Shown here in pieces: positions 48,701-58,188 of a stretch of DNA of 60,000 nucleotides. This stretch comes from Owenia fusiformis (taxonomy: Eukaryota > Annelida > Polychaeta > Sabellida > Oweniidae). The stretch lies in NCBI GenBank assembly GCA_903813345.2, contig CAIIXF020000011.1, forward strand, positions 27,522,166-27,582,165, read 5' to 3'. The translations under genes and the position numbers were made by a program. Under the pieces are notes generated by a model. The model was not told the origin of the DNA and did not search any database. It worked only from the letters and a program-made list of their open reading frames with translations. How positions within the stretch are numbered: the first letter of the stretch is position 1; every line of letters starts with the position of its first letter.

Positions 48701-51700
48701 ACGTGCATTCACAGTTTCTAGTTGATGGAGCTTTTCTATATCGGGAATAGTTATGTTCCATTAAGTACAATTTGAAATTGATTTTAGTAAATATAATAGT
48801 TCGACATGACCCTTTAAAGTATACGTATACGTATAAGTTGTACTTTCACTTATGTGCGAAATCTCTCTAGTGTTTTAAAGTATTTACGAATTAAATAACA
48901 GGTAGATAGATAAATTTTATTGAAAATATCCAAAACTTCTAATTGTGAATCTTAAATCATGTTTGTAAATTAAAATAATGATGAAGGAAAATATGATATT
49001 TATTTGATATATGCAGAGAATTTGAAGTTTCAAAACAGCAATATTTACACATAAACCAATGGGCTAGTTGTAGAGAACAACCTAGTAGTTAACTGCCATC
49101 TATACGAGTCCTGGCTCCCATTATGAACATAACAATAAATAAGTCCTCACCAACAAAATTTAATAAATAATATTCAAGATGTGTCAGTTTTTAACGTCAT
49201 TCTGGTAAAAATAAAAAATGGAAATGAACTGCACTTTTAATCAATGAAATGTTAACGCACGGCGCACAACGCAAGGTTACGAGGAATACATTGGTAAAAG
49301 GTGCATTTTATAAGAATAATATCAACATTCTTCATAACAATTAAATTTATTACCATTCTTAATAAACATAGTTACACATAAGCTTCATTCACTTTAGTAA
49401 GTACCCAATATTCAAGAAAAGTTTTTTACTAGTTATTATTACAAATACACAGGCAAGGCTTTATGTAGATGTATCTGTGAAAAGACTATATCACATCCAG
49501 ACAGGATTATTTATTAAAGACCAATTAAATAAATGTCCATACTTTATATAGTTATTTGGGAGTCAAACCAAAACCAAAAAATGTAAGTTTTTTAGTGTAC
49601 ATCCACACAACTAATGCAACATTGTGTAAACAAATCATTTAATATGGATAAGATATACATTTAAGGATATGTACCCCGTTAATCCCGCTTCCCAGGTTAT
49701 GTATAGGTGCCTGACACAGTGTAGCAATGTACAGTGTTTATGTATACATGTAGGAGCTTGAAACAATGTAGTAACTAATATATTCTATGTAACATGTAAA
49801 GGTATGTACCCCGCTTACCCCATGGTATGTGTAGGAGCTGTCTCACAGTGTAGCAATGAAGAGAATACATGTAAACGGTGCTTACCCCGCTTACCCCATG
49901 GTATGTGTAGGAGCTGTCTCACAGTGTAGCAATATAGAGAATACATGTAAAGGTATGTACCCCGCTTACCCCACCTCCATGGCATGTGTAGAAGCTGCCT
50001 CACAGTGTAGCAATGTAGAGAATACATGTAAAGGTATGTACCCCGTTTACCCCGCTTTCCAGCCTATGTATAGGTGCTTGACACAGTGTAGCAATGTAGA
50101 GTATACATGTAAAGGTATGCACCCCGCTTACCCCGCTTACCCCACCTCCATGGTATGTGTAGAAGCTGCCTCACAGTGTAGCAATGTAGAGAATACATGT
50201 AAAGGTATGTACCCCGCTTACCCCGCTTTCCAGCCTATGTATAGGTGCTGGACACAGTGTAGCAATGTAGAGTATACATGTAAAGGTATGCACCCCGCTT
50301 ACCCCGCTTACCCCACCTCCATGGTATGTGTAGAAGCTGCCTCACAGTGTAGCAATGTAGAGAATACATGTAAAGGTATGTACCCCGCTTACCCCGCTTT
50401 CCAGCCTATGTATAGGTACTTGACACAGTGTAGCAATGTGTAGCAATGTAGAGTATACATGTAAAGGTATGCACCCCGCTTACCCCGCTTACCCCACCTC
50501 CATGGTATGTGTAGAAGCTGCCTCACAGTGTAGCAATGTAGAGTATACAGGTATGGATATGTACCCCGTTTACCCCGCTTTCCAGCCTATGTATAGGTGC
50601 TTGACACAGTGTAGCAATGTGTAGCAATGTACAGTATACATGTTGCATGGTTAGAAGCCACCGTTTCGGTAACCAGCGTAATCGAGCGGATCGCCAGTGC
50701 TTGTGAAGTGCGCGCCGTCTATATCTGTACATTTTTCAATTGAGCATCCATTTGAATCATTAATAACTTCACCAATTTATAACATAGTGTGAATCTTTTG
50801 GGAGATATTGTATTTGATATTGTTAGGTAAAGATTGGTAGGTCAATTATACATGTTGCTTGTAATTTTGTCACCCCCTATAGATCAGATTCCGCCTTTAA
50901 TTCACTCAATTACCATTTGTTATGTCACCACCAAAAGTGGTGACATATTGTTATGGTCTCCGTTTTTTTGCGACGGCGTCCGGCGGTTGGTGGTTGGCGT
51001 CCGGCGTCCGGCGGTTGGCGTCCGGCGTCTGTAACAATTTCTTACAACTTCCTATAACTTAACAAATACTGTTTAGACTGACTTCAATTTTTTTCTAAAT
51101 CATCTACATGTTCTCAGAAGTTCAAATCTGACTTTAGATTTGACATTTGACCTTCAATGACCTTCTCAAGGTCAAAAAGGTCTTTTTTCAACTTGCTTCA
51201 CATTGACTAAACTAATCATCTACATGTTCTCAGAAATTCAAATCTGACTTAAGATTTGACATTTGACCTTCAAATCTGACTTTAGATTTGACATTTGACC
51301 TTCAATGACCTTCTCAAGGTCAAAAAAGGTGAAAAGGTCTGTTTTCAACTTGCTTCAAATTGACTAAATTTTTTTTTCAAAATCATCTAAGTGTTCTCAG
51401 AAATTCAAATCTGAGTTAAGATTTGACTTAAGATTTGACATTTGACCTTCAATGACCTTCTCAAGGTCAAAAAAGGTCAAAAATGTCTGTTTTCAACTTG
51501 CTTCAAATTGACTAAATTTTTTTTTCAAAATCATCTACGTGTTCTCAGAAATTCAAATCTGACTTAAGATTTGACATTTGACCTTCAATGACCTTCTCAA
51601 GGTCAAAAAAGGTCAAAAAGGTCTGTTTTCAACTTGCTTCAAATTGACTAAAAAAATTTTCAAAATCATCTACGTGTTCTCAGAAATTCAAATCTGACTT

Positions 51701-54700
51701 TAGATTTGACTTAAGATTTGACATTTGACCTTCAATAACCTTCTCAAAGTCAAAAAAGGTCAAAAAGGTCTTTTTTCAACTTGCTTCAAATTGACTAAAT
51801 TTTTTTTTCAAAATCATCTACATGTTCTCAGAAATTCAAATCTGACTTTAGATTTGACATTTGACCTTCAATGACCTTCTCAAGGTCAAAAAAGGTCAAA
51901 AAGGTCTGTTTTCAACTTGCTTCAAATTGACTAAATTTTTTTTTCAAAATCATCTACGTGTTCTCAGAAATTCAAATCTGACTTAAGATTTGACTTAAGA
52001 TTTGACATTTGACCTTCAATGACCTTCTCAAGGTCAAAAAAGGTCAAAAAGGTCTGTTTTCAACTTGCTTCAAATTGACTAAATTTTTTTTTCAAAATCA
52101 TCTACGTGTTCTCAGAAATTCAAATCTGACTTAAGATTTGACTTAAGATTTGACATTTGACCTTCAATGACCTTCTCAAGGTCAAAAAAGGTCTAAAAGG
52201 TCTGTTTTCAACTTGCTTCAAATTGACTTAAAAAAAATTTTCAAAATCATCTACGTGTTCTCAGAAATTCAAATCTGACTTTAGATTTGACTTAAGATTT
52301 GACATTTGACCTTCAATGACCTTCTCAAAGTCAAAAAAGGTCAAAAATGTCTTTTTTCAACTTGCTTCAAATTGACTAAATTTTTTTTTCAAAATCATCT
52401 ACATGTTCTCAGAAATTCAAATCTGACTTTAGATTTGACATTTGACATTCAATGACCTTCTCAATGTCAAAAAAGGTCAAAAAGGTATTTTTTCATCTTG
52501 CTTCAAATTGACTAAATTTTTTTTCAAAATCATCTACATGTTCTCAGAAATTCAATAATGTCTTTAGATTTGACATTTGACCTTCAATGACCTTGTCAAG
52601 GTCAAAAAAGGTCAAAAAGGTCTTTTTTCAACTTGCTTCAAATTGACTAATTTTTTTTTTCAAAATCATTTACATGTTCTCAGAAATTCAAATCTGACTT
52701 TAGATTTGACATTTGACCTTCAATGACCTTCTCAAGGTCAAAAAAGGTCAAAAAGGTCTGTTTTCAACTTGCTTCAAATTGACTAAATTTTTTTTTCAAA
52801 ATCATCTAAGTGTTCTCAGAAATTCAAATCTGAGTTAAGATTTGACTTAAGATTTGACATTTGACCTTCAATGACCTTCTCAAGGTCAAAAAAGGTCAAA
52901 AATGTCTGTTTATAACTTGCTTCAAATTGACTAAATTTTTTTTTCAAAATCATCTACGTGTTCTCAGAAATTCAAATCTGACTTAAGATTTGACATTTGA
53001 CCTTCAATGACCTTCTCAAGGTCAAAAAGGTCAAAAAGGTCTGTTTTCAACTTGCTTCAAATTGACTAAAAAAAATTTTCAAAATCATCTACGTGTTCTC
53101 AGAAATTCAAATCTGACTTTAGATTTGACTTAAGATTTGACATTTGACCTTCAATGACCTTCTCAAAGTCAAAAAAGGTCAAAAAGGTCTTTTTTCAACT
53201 TGCTTCAAATTGACTAATTTTTTTTTCAAAATCATCTACATGTTCTCAGAAATTCAAATCTGACTTTAGATTTGACATTTGACCTTCAATGACCTTCTCA
53301 AGGCCAAAAAAGGTCAAAAAGGTCTGTTTTCAACTTGCTTCAAATTGACTAAATTTTTTTTTCAAAATCATCTACGTGTTCTCAGAAATTCAAATCTGAC
53401 TTAAGATTTGACTTAAGATTTGACATTTGACCTTCAATGACCTTCTCAAGGTCAAAAAAGGTCAAAAAGGTCTGTTTTCAACTTGCTTCAAATTGACTAA
53501 AAAAAATTTTCAAAATCATCTACGTGTTCTCAGAAATTCAAATCTGACTTTAGATTTGACTTAAGATTTGACATTTGACCTTCAATGACCTTCTCAAAGT
53601 CAAAAAAGGTCAAAAATGTCTTTTTTCAACTTGCTTCAAATTGACTAAATTTTTTTTTCAAAATCATCTACATGTTCTCAGAAATTCAAATCTGACTTTA
53701 GATTTGACATTTGACATTCAATGACCTTCTCAATGTCAAAAAAGGTCAAAAAGGTATTTTTTCATCTTGCTTCAAATTGACTAAATTTTTTTTCAAAATC
53801 ATCTACATGTTCTCAGAAATTCAATAATGTCTTTAGATTTGACATTTGACCTTCAATGACCTTGTCAAGGTCAAAAAAGGTCAAAAAGGTCTTTTTTCAA
53901 CTTGCTTCAAATTGACTAATTTTTTTTTTCAAAATCATCTACATGTTCTCAGAAATTCAAATCTGACTTTAGATTTGACATTTGACCTTCAATGACCTTC
54001 TCAATGTCAAAAAAGGTCAAAAAGGTATTTTTTCATCTTGCTTCAAATTGACTAAATTTTTTTTCAAAATCATCTACATGTTCTCAGAAATTCAAATCTG
54101 ACTTTAGATTTGACTTAAGACCTTCAATGACGTTGTCAAGGTCAAAAAAGGTCAAAAAGGTCTTTTTTCAACTTGCTTCAAATTGACTAATTTTTTTTTT
54201 CAAAATCATCTACATGTTCTCAGAAATTCAAATCTGACTTTAGATTTGACATTTGACCTTTAATGACCTTCTCAAGGTCAAAAAAGGTCAAAAAGGTCTG
54301 TTTTCAACTTGCTTCAAATTGACCAAATTTTTTTTTCAAAATCATCTTCATCTTTTCAGAAGTTCAAATTTGACTTTACAAGTTCTCAGAAATTCAAATC
54401 TGACTTAAGTTTGAACTCATAATATTGTGAGCAACTAGGTGGTGACATTTTGTCATGTTAATGCCTTGTTTGACCCTGTTGGAATTTTGTTGTTACTCTA
54501 ATCTTTGTCGACGTCATCTTTATCTTACAATATCAGTCTGACCTTTTTATCACGTTGCTACATACGTATGTGGCACTTTAAGGCTACTCATTATAGAAAA
54601 TTCACACATAGCTAGGCAAGGTGTGTCCGATTCCAGCCAATCCGAACAGAGTATTCACATAATGAACAGTGTGTGAAATATCAATAACGCATTTGTTGTG

Positions 54701-55736
54701 TGCCGTTGCTAATCGATTGAGATTGATATTGAGTTCTTCAATACTTGACCCTTGCAAAAGGTTTCGTTGTAAATATGTCGTTTTAGTGATTGTGTATATT
54801 TTAGGTGATTTTATGGAACATATTTAAACCCAAGACACAATGCATTGTGGCTGCTTCAACACTAAGATGTTGTTTCCTAAACTTTGCATTCCCCCTGCGG
54901 GGTCAAACAAATATTTGGAAACAACATATCTTCGTGGAATGGTTCAGCACACAATGCACTGTATCCAAGGCTGCTTAAATCCTTAAGCAGCGTGGAACAA
55001 TGTGGTGTATTATAACTGCAACTCTAACAAGAAAAAAAATACTTGAAAAATTCAAAGTGATGCTGTAATTTCATGTTCTTGGGCATATCTACGCTATCAA
55101 AATATTTGAAGAATTAGGATGGAACTCCCTTCAAACTAGAAAGCATGCCTATGTAACACTTCTCGATCTTTCACACCATGGTTTACAAAAGCACCTTCCT
55201 ATATCATTTACAGAGATGTAGTTTAAGGATATAAAAATAGTGAAGGATGTTTGAATTAATTGTTCACAAATAACGTGACTCCTCTTCAATATAAATTATG
55301 CAGTGCCCTACAACTGTGCGGAGAACCACGACCAATTCGACTGTGGACTTAACCCCGAGAACATCAACATACAGGGCCTCATCGAGGACACACTCAGATT
55401 CGCCTCTGAAGGCAATATAGACCCAGTCTCAAACCTTCGCGGATCCAAAATATTCCTCCTCCATGGTACTGAGGACTTTGTAGTCAATATAGGCGAGTTA
55501 AAGTATTTTAACTTTTCTAGTTTGATATATTCTTTCGGGCTGTTGCTCAGAAGCTTTTTAAGTAGGTTATGTAGTTCTGTATAAATACATAAATCGTCTC
55601 ATGTGTGCCATGATCATATGTGTTTCTAAACAAAGATTATTATAATGCAGGTTCAACAAGACATATTCAAAGATATTATGAGAACTTTGGATCACAAGTT
55701 GCTTCAGAATACGGTCTTCAGGTTGGACACGCACAC
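42713..55736 (+). CDS. PHB depolymerase-like secreted esterase, copy B (3' end not found)
   Basis: Joining 42713-42782, 43126-43248, 55304-55492 and 55651-55736 gives 156 in-frame codons: signal peptide, GLSSG nucleophile (Ser39), FLLHGTEDFVV with presumed Asp122, and VGHAH with presumed His154 or His156. This is the order of the Ser-Asp-His triad in PHB depolymerases of the alpha/beta-hydrolase type. Such enzymes cleave 3-hydroxybutyrate polyesters outside the cell; an animal feruloyl-esterase-like role is an alternative. The family usually exceeds 300 residues, so further exons are expected after 55736, but I could not find them before 57.9 kb. Intron 2 is 12 kb and repeat-filled. Intron 3 needs a GC donor. 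The transporter gene lies directly upstream on the same strand. Confidence 0.72.
42841..42957. repeat. Inverted repeat in esterase intron 1, copy B
   Basis: Counterpart of 1908-2027; arms contain CTCCGATCCTCAAC and GTTGAAAATCGGAG. Confidence 0.6.
43126..43248 (+). CDS. Esterase copy B, exon 2 (nucleophile exon)
   Basis: TTCAG acceptor and GTAAGT donor, 123 bases, phase 1 at both ends. Encodes NQISVAGLSSGAAFAHQMHV with the G-x-S-x-G elbow. The translated sequence equals that of copy A. Confidence 0.8.
43249..44374 (+). other. Start of esterase intron 2 up to the foldback insertion
   Basis: Similarity to copy A stops near 43290. TTAA then AGGCCCACTATACTTAATG at 43664-43686 looks like a solitary end of a TTAA-targeting element. 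A short GTT microsatellite is at 43986-44004. 44262-44374 is the left part of a dispersed repeat also present whole at 26490-26610. Confidence 0.55.
44838..45735 (+). repeat. Minisatellite, about 79-bp unit, about 11 copies (left foldback arm)
   Basis: Each unit has GGCGGGGTAAACGGGGTACA, CTTCACATGTATTTACATAT, CTCCTATACACTTCATCCTA and CTATACGTACCGTGGCT. Unit starts recur at intervals of about 78-89 bases. Overlapping open frames across it only reflect unit periodicity. Confidence 0.88.
45751..46054. mobile_element. MITE with 21-bp perfect TIRs and 9-bp target duplication
   Basis: It begins CAAGGAGGATTGGCTCCCAG and ends in the exact inverse (21 bases in all). GTGTGAAAT flanks it at 45742-45750 and 46055-46063. 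A 9-bp duplication fits Mutator-type transposition. It is non-coding, 304 bp, nested in the foldback element next to the left array. Confidence 0.88.
46330..46833 (+). CDS. Cys-rich (CXC-like) basic protein fragment, possibly transposon-encoded
   Basis: The frame is open from 46330 to TAA at 46833 (167 codons) with no ATG near its start, so it is a C-terminal exon or a decayed ORF. The first third is Cys-rich: CPCSSKNAKCQQSCACPSKN followed by C-N-N. The spacing C-x6-C-x3-C-x-C-x4-C resembles the second half of a tesmin/TSO1 CXC zinc-binding domain. A basic KKTRRRLTKASKK linker and a helical, Lys-rich tail follow (FQFYLIAVIYRLLIKRKGKE). I do not recognise the tail. Its place between the inverted minisatellite arms suggests it belongs to the foldback element. 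Function unknown; DNA binding is a guess from Cys and basic content. Confidence 0.4.
   Translation, partial: KRCGVNRIRSGKEILCCVGRRCPCSSKNAKCQQSCACPSKNCNNGKPKKELNVKKTRRRLTKASKKHVTSFEYLSNNLQEINTRPTDKFQFYLIAVIYRLLIKRKGKETVDVNRVYDIYCKCIDAINKRRMANDLITKMNIKQVKRVVTNIDKNEFILYSKVCKRNS
46834..47962. other. Interior of foldback element, non-coding
   Basis: No gene seen. The stretch 47681-47726 (GTAGAGAGATTTCGCAC through GTGAAAGTACAACTTATAAC) reappears inverted at 48821-48870, enclosing the MITE at 47963-48292. This inner pair may be another decayed TIR element. Confidence 0.5.
47963..48292. mobile_element. hAT-like MITE (CAGGGGCGGATCC ends)
   Basis: It starts CAGGGGCGGATCCAGG and ends CCTAATCCGCCAG, flanked by TGAAAAC on both sides (47956-47962, 48293-48299). 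The interior is made of GGGCCC/GGCCCA words and is strongly self-complementary. CAGGGGCGGATCC ends are typical of non-autonomous hAT elements. Frames inside are not real genes. Confidence 0.75.
48293..49669. other. Interior of foldback element, right side
   Basis: AT-rich, no conserved frame. Contains the inner inverted arm at 48821-48870. Nothing else recognised. Confidence 0.4.
49670..50640 (-). repeat. Minisatellite with 81+90-bp higher-order unit (right foldback arm)
   Basis: Units contain GTATGTACCCCGCTTACCCC, TGTGTAGAAGCTGCCTCACA or GCCTATGTATAGGTGCTTGA, and GTGTAGCAATGTAGAG. Two unit types of about 81 and 90 bases alternate, so a 171-base dimer repeats. Read in reverse, GGGGTAAGCGGGGTACATAC and TACATGTATT match the array at 44838-45735, i.e. 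the same family in opposite orientation. Because both unit lengths are multiples of three, a 195-codon frame stays open across it; I regard that as incidental. Confidence 0.88.
50917..54450 (+). repeat. Large tandem array, about 145-bp unit, about 23 copies
   Basis: After a GTCCGGCG-rich head (50965-51030), units with TTCAACTTGCTTCAAATTGA, CAAAATCATCTACATGTTCT, CAGAAATTCAAATCTGACTT and TTGACCTTCAATGACCTTCT follow at roughly 135-165-bp spacing to about 54410. Length varies through an optional extra GACTTAAGATTT. Variants recur in blocks (ATTCAATAATG at 52552 and 53821; CTAAGTGTTCTC at 51387 and 52806), so a higher-order duplication of about 1.3-1.4 kb exists. GGTGACATATTGTTATG at 50938 and GGTGACATTTTGTCATG at 54441 bracket the block. 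Confidence 0.9.
54556..55053 (+). other. End of esterase intron 2, duplicated at 2363-2842
   Basis: GCTACATACGTATGTGGCAC through GAAAAAAAATACTTGAAAAA matches 2363-2842 with small indels, including a roughly 50-base piece (GATGTTGTTTCCTAAAC...GGGGTCAAACA) present only here. Similarity stops at about 55053, which marks the right end of the duplicated unit. Non-coding. Confidence 0.75.
55304..55492 (+). CDS. Esterase copy B, exon 3 (Asp exon)
   Basis: Acceptor TTATGCAG; the codon split with exon 2 (A+TG) gives Met, then PYNCAENHDQFDCGL, matching the oxyanion-side GGPYYCA region of PHB depolymerases. GSKIFLLHGTEDFVVNI ends the exon and carries the presumed catalytic Asp. To stay in phase with exon 4 the exon must end at 55492 with the donor GCGAGT (ATAG before it), a good GC-type donor. 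No GT donor nearby keeps the frame. Confidence 0.75.
55651..55736 (+). CDS. Esterase copy B, exon 4 (His exon)
   Basis: Acceptor TATAATGCAG; the split Gly codon (G+GT) is followed by STRHIQRYYENFGSQVASEY and GLQVGHAH, ending at GTATGT (55737) in phase 0. YYENFG and GHAH fit the family's helix and catalytic-His region. The usual Pro-Thr after the His motif would begin the next exon, which I could not find. Confidence 0.7.
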
Positions 55737-57947
55737 GTATGTACACAATTTGAATAACATTTGATCAAAACAGATCCTTGTGGAACTCCTGAAATTATAG
55801 GATTATCCTTCAAATAGTTGGTTCATGACTTTCTCATACTACTATATCAGTTCTGTTTGTTTGATATGACTAGAATATGTGACGATAACCAGCATATATT
55901 GTAATATCAAAGAATGTTGACTGAAAATCTATTTTTATCTTACCTCAAAGATCTGTGAATTCTACCACATTTTAATGATTGTTTTAGAAGCAACTGAATG
56001 ACATCTAATTACAGGTGAAATCTGTTAACCAATAGGCACCATAAAATGTCGAAGAGCTAAAGTGGAAAAATAATTGTTTGAGATATTTTTATTTAAAGGC
56101 AATTTGTTGCACGATGACAGTTTCTCTTTCTCGATAAATCACCATGTTTTGTGCACTTGTCTAAATGGCAAACTTCAATACTTGAAAATTGGTAATGCTT
56201 TGTAAACCAATTTCAATGACGTGTCCTCGACTTCGGCTTTTGCGTTGACTACTTCCATCGTTCTTGATTCTGTAACATTTCTCACTATTTGTCTTGGAGA
56301 GTTCTCACATTCAATTTGATTTTCAGGAAAATGATTTTAGAATCGGAATATCTGATACAATGGACACAATGTCAATTTTTTAAACATAAATACACAGGAC
56401 TGTACGATATTCACTTAATAACTATATCATGTAAAAGATAGAGAAATTGAGAAATGTGAGGGTAATTTTGTCATAATGCAGATTTTCAACCTTTGTGAAA
56501 ACATTTATTAAAGCAGTGTGATAATTACTGGATACTATCTTATATTTTCAATATACCCCCTGGAAATAGAAGAAAGTGGGCGTGGTACAAGTGGATCAGA
56601 AATTCTGTAAAGAGTACTCATGCATACTGCTCCAAGAAGTATTCTATAACTATTTTCAATCGATGTGTGATATTGTTATGGTACAACCGCAAGTTGTGTC
56701 ATATTGTCTCCAATTTTTTTGTGGATGGTGGTTGGTAAAAATTACACTTGTCACTATGTGGAAATGGATTTGAATATTATTGTCATGTTAAATGCAATGG
56801 ACTCTTCCCTCCATTTCCAGTTTATTTATGTGTTGATTTCGTATACGTGACTATGTTGGCATTTGAGAAAAAATTCTCGTTTCTTCAGACATTGAGTTGA
56901 AGAAGGAAAAATTATATTTTTGTCTGACACGTGTTTCGTGTCCGCCGGGACTGTAAGCCACTGCTAATAGAAGATTTCAATAACTATTCTTCACGTTCGA
57001 ATATTTATTGAAAAAGTCGACTTCGACCCTGTCCCTGGCATGTGTCTTGTTTCCACCATGACTGTATTTCACAGCTCCTAATGCAAGTGTTACTTTAATT
57101 CATTATTGATATGAGGTTAGTCGGGAAGAAGTGGGATTCTGTCTTTCTGTTTCGAAGTCATTAGTTGTATGCCTGATATCCTAACGTAGATACTGGAAGA
57201 TCGAAAAATATTTCACACATAATTTTCATGTTAATTTTGGTCAGCGAATTCAAATTATATGAATATTTTCACCCTATGCAGACAGTGCTGTACAAAAAGG
57301 TATAGTGACGTATATCCGCACCGCTTGTTTAGAAGTACCACATATTCGATGTTTTCAATTTTTAAAAATACATACAGAGAGTTTATGACTTTCAAAATGC
57401 AGAAATAATTTATATCGATAGGTCATTTCAATCACCAATACTGAGTGATTCAAATTCTTTGATATGGAGAAAGGATGAATGATTAGTACATCATTAAAAA
57501 ATGAAGTACACAACTGTACACAAAAAATTTTCCTTTTATTGGGTATCCTCTACAATTGGATGAATATAATTGAGTACCCAACATGCCTTAGTTTATGAAA
57601 TATCACAAATTCAATTTAAATAATGACAGTTAAAGTCCGCACCGTGCGCACGTGATATCTACACCGATTATATTCGTACAGCAGTATGTGAGGGGTGATG
57701 GAAATTACATAAATGTACTTAGATTCTTATTTGACGGTTAATACTTTTCTGCAATGCATGGAAATTCAGAAATCTCTGGAATATACCTTAAAACAAGAGG
57801 TGAGGGATGGTAAGCGATATTTATGATTCCTTTAAGCATGCGAAGAAGGGGTTTATTCATCTATAAATCATAAGGTGTTATATTTTGTCAACGTCTCCGC
57901 GCTGTTATTTGACAGTGCTTAAATTCCTTTTAACATGTGAAACTCAC
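55737..57947. other. Gene-free interval between esterase and SLC46-like gene
   Basis: It should hold the remaining esterase exon(s) on + and the last exon(s) of the SLC46-like gene on -, but I could identify neither. Open frames of about 60 codons (for example at 56576) show no family features. AT-rich, no repeats noticed. Confidence 0.4.
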
Positions 57948-58188
57948 CAGTACGTTGCTAGAGCTGACAGGCTGATTCCTGTCGTAACTAAGAATACGAA
58001 TCCAGCGAACCAATGTACGGTGCCTGCATATATCATGTTGAAGAGTGAGATGCTGCCGAGGATAGTGGCCGTTTCTATGCTCCCAATCACAGCGAACAAG
58101 GCTCCCTGCTCATCTTCTAGTACCGTTTTAGACATGATTGATTGTATTAAGGGCAGAAACATCGTTCCAAACATCCCTATTACAGGAA
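57948..58188 (-). CDS. SLC46-like transporter exon 2
   Basis: Minus-strand acceptor TTTTTTTAG; split codon G+TT (Val), then PVIGMFGTMFLPLIQSIMSK, TVLEDEQGALFAVIGSIETA, and two further TM segments to ALATY. Donor CTG then GTGAGT at 57947-57942. The E-Q-G-A-L-F-A block is strongly conserved in the family. Confidence 0.82.

Larger units (their letters stand above)
44375..50659. mobile_element. 6.3-kb foldback-type element with minisatellite inverted arms
   Basis: ACCGTTTCGGTA stands on both sides (44363-44374 and 50660-50671), and the flanking sequences rejoin to match the uninterrupted repeat at 26490-26640, which shows an empty site. The interior has two minisatellite arrays of one family in opposite orientation (about 44838-45735 and 49670-50640), the arrangement of foldback transposons. 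Extreme ends pair poorly (GGTTCTATGTAAGCA against GGCTTCTAACCATGCA). A Cys-rich coding remnant at 46330-46833 may derive from its own protein. Duplication length (9-12 bp) and architecture suggest Mutator/FB-NOF affinity, an inference. Confidence 0.65.

Noticed and set aside
49856-50732. Repetitive Cys-rich open frames on both strands
   Set aside because: They follow the minisatellite periodicity, lack codon bias or a leader, and appear on both strands; kept only as a low-interest observation.
50917-54450. Possible piRNA cluster or centromeric satellite
   Set aside because: Only a tandem array within an intron; nothing in the sequence itself supports either role.
55493-55584. Continuation of esterase exon 3 to the stop at 55584
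   Set aside because: The residues after VVNIG become non-family hydrophobic sequence, while exon 4 restores the family pattern when joined at 55492.
56576-56773. Candidate missing exon of the esterase
   Set aside because: No Pro-Thr motif after a His region and no Cys/Asn pattern expected of the family; no good acceptor at the start.
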